From Deltaproteobacteria bacterium (GTDB taxonomy: Bacteria; Desulfobacterota; Desulfobacteria; Desulfobacterales; Desulfatirhabdiaceae), in NCBI GenBank assembly GCA_021778975.1, contig JAJYBO010000086.1, forward strand, positions 1 through 10,286: a DNA stretch of 10,286 nt, read 5' to 3'. Each line of letters begins with the position of its first letter. The stretch's first letter is position 1. A program made the position numbers and the translations under genes. The notes below the pieces were generated by a model. It did no database searches. It had not been told where the DNA came from and saw nothing but the letters and a program-made list of their open reading frames with translations. Positions 5,952 through 10,286 of the stretch are shown here, in pieces.

Positions 5952-8900
5952 ATGGATTACAACCGGAGAGATTTCTTGAAGGTAACGGGGACAGGCGTTT
6001 TAGGCCTGTCGCTGCTGCAACTGGGAATTGACATCCAGCCCGTTCAGGCATACGCCGTCGCTCTCAAGATTGCAGAGACCCGTGAGGTCGTCACCATCTG
6101 TCCATTTTGCGCTGTAAGCTGCCACATCATCGCCAATGTCAGAGGCGGCAAACTGATCAGCACGGAAGGAGACCCCGAATATCCCATCAACGAGGGCGCA
6201 TTATGCGCCAAAGGGGCGGCGCTGCTTTCGATGACCACCAACGATGACCGCCTGAAAAAACCCATGTATCGCGCACCCGGCGGCTCTCGCTGGGAAGAAA
6301 AATCATGGGAATGGACGCTGGAGCAAATCGCCACCCGCGTCAAAAAGGTTCGCGACAAAGATCTGATTCTGAAAAACGATAAAGGCCAGACCGTCAACCG
6401 GCTGGAATCCATGTTTTTCATCGGCACGTCGCACGCGGACAACGAAGAGTGCGCCGTCGCTCATCAGATGGCTCGCGGCCTGGGGATCGTCCATATAGAT
6501 CACCAGGCCCGCACCTGACACAGCCCAACGGTTGCGGCTCTGGCAGAGTCGTTCGGACGTGGGGCAATGACAAATCACTGGATTGATCTGAAAAACGCAG
6601 ACGCGATTCTCATCATGGGCAGCAATGCCGCCGAACATCACCCCATCTCTTTCAAGTGGGTTCTGCGCGCCAAAGACAACGGCGCCGTCGTCATTCATGT
6701 AGATCCCAAATTTTCCAGAACATCCGCGCGATCCAGCTTTCATGTGCCGCTGAGATCGGGAACGGATATCGCCTTCCTGGGCGGCATGATCAAGTATATC
6801 CTCGAAAAAGAAAAGTTCTTCAAAGATTATGTTGTCGAATACACCAACGCCGCTTTCATCGTGAACCCGGATTTTGCTTTTCACGACGGTCTGTTCAGCG
6901 GTTTTGACGCCCAAACCCGTAAGTACGATCCCAAGTCCTGGTCGTTCGTGATGGATGAAACCGGCATCCCCAAAAAAGACATGAGTCTTCAAGATCCCCA
7001 CTGCGTGTTTCAGCTCATGAAGGCGCACTACTCACGCTACACCGTCGAAAACGTCTCCAGCATCACCGGTGTATCCGCCGAAAACCTTCTCAAGGTGTAT
7101 GACGCTTTCAGCGCAACGGGCGTCGGAAACAAGGCCGGCACCGTCATGTACGCGCTGGGGTGGACTCAGCACACCGTCGGCGTCCAGAATATCCGGGCGG
7201 CCTGTATCGTCCAATTGCTGCTGGGCAACATCGGCATTCCCGGCGGCGGCATCAACGCCCTGCGCGGAGAACCCAACGTTCAGGGATCCACCGATCAGGC
7301 CCTGCTCTACCAGGTTTTGCCCGGATACATAGGGGCGCCCGTCGCGGACTGGCAAACCCTCGCCGACTACAATAAAGCCAATACACCGGTGAGCAAAGAT
7401 CCCAAAAGCGCCAACTGGTGGCAGAACAAACCCAAATATATGGCCAGTCTGCTCAAAGGCTGGTACGGAGAAAAAGCCACCGCGGACAACGATTTTTGCT
7501 ACGGCCTGCTCCCCAAACTTGAAAACGGCGTTGACTACTCTTATATGTATCTCTTCGACCGGATGCTTCAGGGTAAAATGCACGGCGGCTTTATCTTCGG
7601 CCTCAACCCAATGAACTCACAGGCCAACACCAACAAGGTGCGCGCCGCCATGGATAAGCTGGACTGGGTAGTGGTTTCAGAACTGCACCACTCCGAAACC
7701 ACCGACAACTGGCGTCGGCCGGGGGTCAATCCCAAAAATATCAAAACCGAGTACTTTTTGCTGCCGTCCGCCCATCGCATCGAAAAAGAAGGCACGGTCA
7801 GCAACAGCGGCCGCTGGGTACTCTGGCATCACAAGGCTGTCGACCCCGGATACCAGGCCAAACCCTTCGGTTTCATGCTGGTAGGGCTGGTCAACATCCT
7901 TCTCGACAAGTATCACAAACAAGGGGGAGTCCTGCCCGAAGCCCTGACGTATCAGGACTGGCCCAAAACTTACGTTGCCGAAGACTGGACCAGGCGCCTC
8001 AACGGCTTTTTCCTGAGCGACACCAAGTTCGGAGGCAAAGAGTACAAGAAAGGCCAGCTTGTACCCACATTCGGCGCTCTCGCGGCGGACGGCGCCACAT
8101 CGAGCCTCTGCTGGATATATACCGGCAGCTTCACCGAGGAAGACGGCAACAAGACCAAAAAGCGCAGCGCCAAACAAACCCCGATGCAGGAAAAAATCGG
8201 CCTGTTCCCCAACTGGGCATGGTGCTGGCCGGTCAACCGCCGCATCATTTACAACCGCGCTTCGGTAGATCCTGCCGGCAAGCCCTGGAACCCGGACAAA
8301 CCCCTGATCGCCTGGCAGGACGGCAAGTGGGTCGGCGATGTGCCCGATGGTCCCTGGCCGCCCATGGCCGATAAAGACGGCAAATATCCGTTCATCATGC
8401 AACCGCTCGGTTTCGGCGCCCTGTTCGGCCCGGGCCGTGTTGACGGACCACTGCCGGAACACTATGAACCTGTGGAAACCCCCATAACCTCACATCCGTT
8501 TTCGGCGCAACTCAGCAGCCCGGTATATAAGGCCGTGACCAGCGAACTGGATAAACTGGTCAAACCCGGCGATCCGGCGTACCCCATCGTATTGACCACG
8601 TACAGCCTCACCGAACACTGGTGCGGCGGCGGCGAAACCCGCAATGTACCCAACCTGCTGGAAGCAGAGCCTCAGCTCTATGTGGAAATGAGCCATGAGC
8701 TGGCCAAAGAAAAAGGCATTCAAAACGGAGACGGGGTAATTGTCGAAAACATCCGGGGCAAAGTCGAAGCCATTGCCATGGTCACTGTTCGGATGCGACC
8801 CCTCACGGTTCAGGGCAAAACCGTTCACCTGGTCGGTATGCCGTTCTGTTATGGCTGGACCACCCCCAACTGCGGCGACTCCACCAACCGGCTGACGCCG

Positions 8901-8993
8901 TCTGTGGCCGATCCCAACACAACGATTTTCGAGTTGAAAGCCTGTCTGGTCAATGTTCAAAAAGCCAGTGGAAAGCTTACAGAGATCGCCTGA
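5952..8993 (+). CDS. fdhA: Formate dehydrogenase alpha (catalytic) subunit, selenocysteine-containing, Tat-exported
   Basis: This is one 1013-residue protein read through an in-frame TGA (6516-6518) as selenocysteine 189. It oxidises formate to CO2 at a Mo or W bis-pyranopterin centre; reduction of CO2 is possible. The twin-arginine signal NRRDFLKV (4-11), with AYA at 33-35 as the likely cleavage site, places it in the periplasm. Cys50, 53, 57 and 85 bind one [4Fe-4S] cluster, and Lys87 follows in CAKG. The active-site run HQART-Sec-HSPTVA (184-195) and FGRGAMTNHW (200-209) match E. coli FdnG closely, as does the length (FdnG about 1015). ALRGEPNVQG (436-445) is a conserved catalytic-domain segment, and the molybdopterin dinucleotide-binding domain covers about 860-1005. 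AGGAG (5941-5945) is 6 bp before the ATG. fdhB follows after 50 bp. Mo versus W cannot be read from the sequence. Confidence 0.96.
6516..6553 (+). promoter_or_regulatory. Bacterial SECIS element directing UGA decoding in fdhA
   Basis: Directly after the UGA, AACG (6527-6530) can pair with CGTT (6550-6553), and TGC (6533-6535) pairs with GCA (6543-6545). The second pairing closes a 7-base loop, GGCUCUG, at 6536-6542. Seventeen bases separate the UGA from the apical loop, the same as in E. coli fdhF, where SelB binds the loop. The loop keeps the initial G-rich and UCU character but differs from the E. coli AGGUCU. The fold was worked out by hand and internal bulges remain. Confidence 0.75.
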
Positions 8994-9043
8994 CGCCAAC
9001 AACCATCGGGTCTCTTTGGCCCGAACCATAAGGAGTGAACACC

Positions 9044-9784
9044 ATGCCAAAATCTTTTTTTATTGATACATCGCGCTGCACGGCCTGCAGGGGGTGTCAG
9101 ATCGCATGCAAAGAATGGAACGGACTGCCCGCCAACCATACCAAACAGACCGGAACCCATCAGAATCCGCCGGACCTGAACCCCAACAACTACAAGCTGG
9201 TCCGGTTCAGCGAATATTTAGACGGGGATGCTGTCCGATGGGTTTTCTTTTCGGATCAGTGCCGTCACTGTCAGGATCCGCCCTGTATTTCCGTCGGAGG
9301 GGCTTTGGTGGATGGCGCCATGATTCACGATAAACAGACCGGCGCCGTGATCTATACCGAAAAAACCCGAGAGATCAGCGAAAAAGATTTCGAAGAAATC
9401 CGGCAGGCTTGCCCCTATAACATTCCCCGGAGAGATCCCAAAACCGGCCAGATATCGAAATGCACCATGTGTTTCGACCGCGTCAGTCACGGTTTGATCC
9501 CGGCCTGCGTGAAGGCATGCCCGACAGGCGCCTTGAATTTTGGCGAACGTCAGCAGATGCTGGATATGGCCAGCGCCCATCTGGCAGAAGTGAAAAAGAC
9601 ATTTCCCAAAGCCATGCTGGCCGATCCGGACAGTGTCAGCGTCATCTATCTGCTGACCGACGATCCCCAAAAGTATTACAGGTTCAGCGTCGCCCAAAAT
9701 GATTCCGGAATGAACCGGAAGATGTTTCTGGCGCAGCTCTTTGCGCCAGTGAAAAAATCCGCTTCATCGGTATTACGGAGATAA
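9044..9784 (+). CDS. fdhB: Formate dehydrogenase beta (iron-sulfur) subunit
   Basis: This 246-residue ferredoxin-like subunit carries electrons from FdhA to an external acceptor. Twelve cysteines fit three [4Fe-4S] clusters: CTACRGCQIAC (12, 15, 18, 22), CRHCQDPPC (73, 76, 81), Cys123 in ACPYN, CTMC (140, 143), and Cys155 and 159 in PACVKACP. E. coli FdnH has four clusters and a C-terminal membrane helix. Here the CP that would complete a fourth site after Cys81 is absent and the tail is hydrophilic, matching soluble Desulfovibrio FdhB. No signal peptide is present, so it probably crosses the membrane bound to FdhA through Tat. AGGAG (9031-9035) supports ATG 9044; a GTG at 9035 overlaps that site and is unlikely. 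A small hairpin (9006-9010 with 9020-9024) lies in the gap after fdhA. Confidence 0.94.
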   Translation: MPKSFFIDTSRCTACRGCQIACKEWNGLPANHTKQTGTHQNPPDLNPNNYKLVRFSEYLDGDAVRWVFFSDQCRHCQDPPCISVGGALVDGAMIHDKQTGAVIYTEKTREISEKDFEEIRQACPYNIPRRDPKTGQISKCTMCFDRVSHGLIPACVKACPTGALNFGERQQMLDMASAHLAEVKKTFPKAMLADPDSVSVIYLLTDDPQKYYRFSVAQNDSGMNRKMFLAQLFAPVKKSASSVLRR

Positions 9785-9805
9785 CGGCAATCATCTTCCC
9801 CTTTC

Positions 9806-9842
9806 CATGCCTCCTGCGGCCATTCGCCAGTCAGGAGGCATG
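9806..9842 (+). other. Strong hairpin between fdhB and fdhE
   Basis: CATGCCTCCTG (9806-9816) pairs perfectly with CAGGAGGCATG (9832-9842), and GGC/GCC (9818-9820 with 9826-9828) extend the stem inward. It is 22 bp past the fdhB stop. Only TTCATTGT follows, so it is not a standard intrinsic terminator. It may be a partial attenuator or mRNA stabiliser that lowers fdhE relative to fdhAB. The right arm contains AGGAGG plus an in-frame ATG (9840), but that ATG is too close to serve as its start. Confidence 0.6.
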
Positions 9843-9869
9843 TTCATTGTCCAAATATGGAGTTTTCTC

Positions 9870-10286
9870 ATGCAGTCAAATACGATGGATGAAAATGCGA
9901 CGATCCAGGCTATTTTATCAACCGCCAAAATCGCTCTGGCGATGCGGCCTGTCATGGATGATCTGGTCACCCCCTTCGCCAGCCTCTTTTGTCGCAGAGC
10001 GCAATGCGCCGCTCACATGGATGCCCATGTGGATGATCTGGCAAAAGATATGGGGGAGGCCCGAAAACGGTTTCTTTCCGGCGTTCCGATACTGGCGAGC
10101 CTGCCGGCGACATACTGGAAAGAATCCCTGAAAACCGCATGGACATGTATGCTGCCTGCGATCAAGGAAGCATTTCCTGGCATTGCCGCGGATATCGTTG
10201 CTCTGACCGCCGCCTGTGAACAGGGAAGTCTCCCCATCGTTGACCTGGCAGCGGGATATATAGATGGCAGTTTCAGGGGGTATGAA
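9870..10286 (+). CDS. fdhE: FdhE-like formate dehydrogenase accessory protein (N-terminal part, runs off the window)
   Basis: The reading frame stays open for 139 codons to the last base of the window. In E. coli, FdhE is a cytoplasmic rubredoxin-like factor needed for maturation of Tat-exported formate dehydrogenases; a similar role here is inferred from context. FASLFCRRA (residues 37-45), GVPILASLPATYWKESL (73-89) and the helical stretch up to LAAGYIDG (127-134) resemble the N-terminal half of FdhE, including the region that reads PPLDIHVLPRDKHWQKLL in the E. coli protein. The zinc/iron CxxC pairs typical of the family would lie beyond the window. GGAG (9859-9862) is 7 bp before ATG 9870. 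An in-frame ATG at 9840 lies inside the preceding hairpin and is less likely. The gene order alpha-beta-fdhE is known in Desulfovibrio. Confidence 0.72.
   Translation, partial: MQSNTMDENATIQAILSTAKIALAMRPVMDDLVTPFASLFCRRAQCAAHMDAHVDDLAKDMGEARKRFLSGVPILASLPATYWKESLKTAWTCMLPAIKEAFPGIAADIVALTAACEQGSLPIVDLAAGYIDGSFRGYE

Noticed and set aside
6516..6566. Nonsense mutation or pseudogene splitting the formate dehydrogenase
   Set aside because: The TGA sits exactly at the catalytic Sec position, the frame and conserved residues continue without interruption, and a SECIS-like hairpin follows.
6303..7028. Long open frames antisense to fdhA (also at 7032-7583, 7677-8462 and 8490-9050)
   Set aside because: They are shadows in a GC-rich coding region. 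They have no ribosome-binding site or recognisable domain, and their sequences mirror fdhA codons.

Overview
The window looks like a chromosomal segment from an anaerobic, probably sulfate-reducing member of the Desulfobacterota. That is an inference from gene content: a soluble periplasmic selenocysteine formate dehydrogenase with its maturation factor, and a small siroheme/ferredoxin sulfite-reductase-type protein, both familiar from that group. Base composition is moderate and even across the genes. I see no insertion sequence, integrase, CRISPR array, tRNA or rRNA.

Layout. Positions 1-35 probably hold the last codons of an upstream gene. An Amt ammonium transporter (81-1409, +) follows and converges on an OmpA-domain lipoprotein gene (1471-2184, -), with a hairpin terminator between them. 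The OmpA gene has its own good sigma-70-type promoter (2268-2296) and a leader hairpin. Upstream lies a leftward gene set: a class II CCA-adding/poly(A) polymerase-type nucleotidyltransferase with an HD domain (4138-5571, -), a PCP_red-like/siroheme/2x[4Fe-4S] protein (3271-4101, -) and an exported e(P4)/class B-type HAD acid phosphatase (2382-3224, -). Spacing of about 36-46 bp suggests co-transcription.

A divergent 320-380 bp AT-rich control region (5572-5951) carries a likely promoter for each direction, a 16-bp palindrome, a perfect 10-bp inverted repeat and a pair of 8-bp direct repeats. It drives the formate dehydrogenase operon: fdhA (5952-8993, one gene read through an in-frame UGA as selenocysteine, with a SECIS hairpin just after it), fdhB (9044-9784, three [4Fe-4S] clusters) and fdhE (from 9870, running off the window).

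How the genes work together. FdhA has a twin-arginine signal and FdhB has none, so the AB dimer is probably folded and exported together, with FdhE assisting maturation. FdhB has no membrane anchor and no cytochrome b gamma subunit follows it directly. Electrons from periplasmic formate would then go to soluble c-type cytochromes, as in Desulfovibrio FdhAB. The other genes (ammonium uptake, envelope lipoprotein, tRNA 3'-end enzyme, siroheme protein, phosphatase) have no obvious link to formate metabolism. I did not find a convincing undescribed system. The most unusual items are the domain architecture and G8-tract ribosome-binding site of the siroheme protein gene, and the uncharacterised leader and intercistronic hairpins of the fdh operon.
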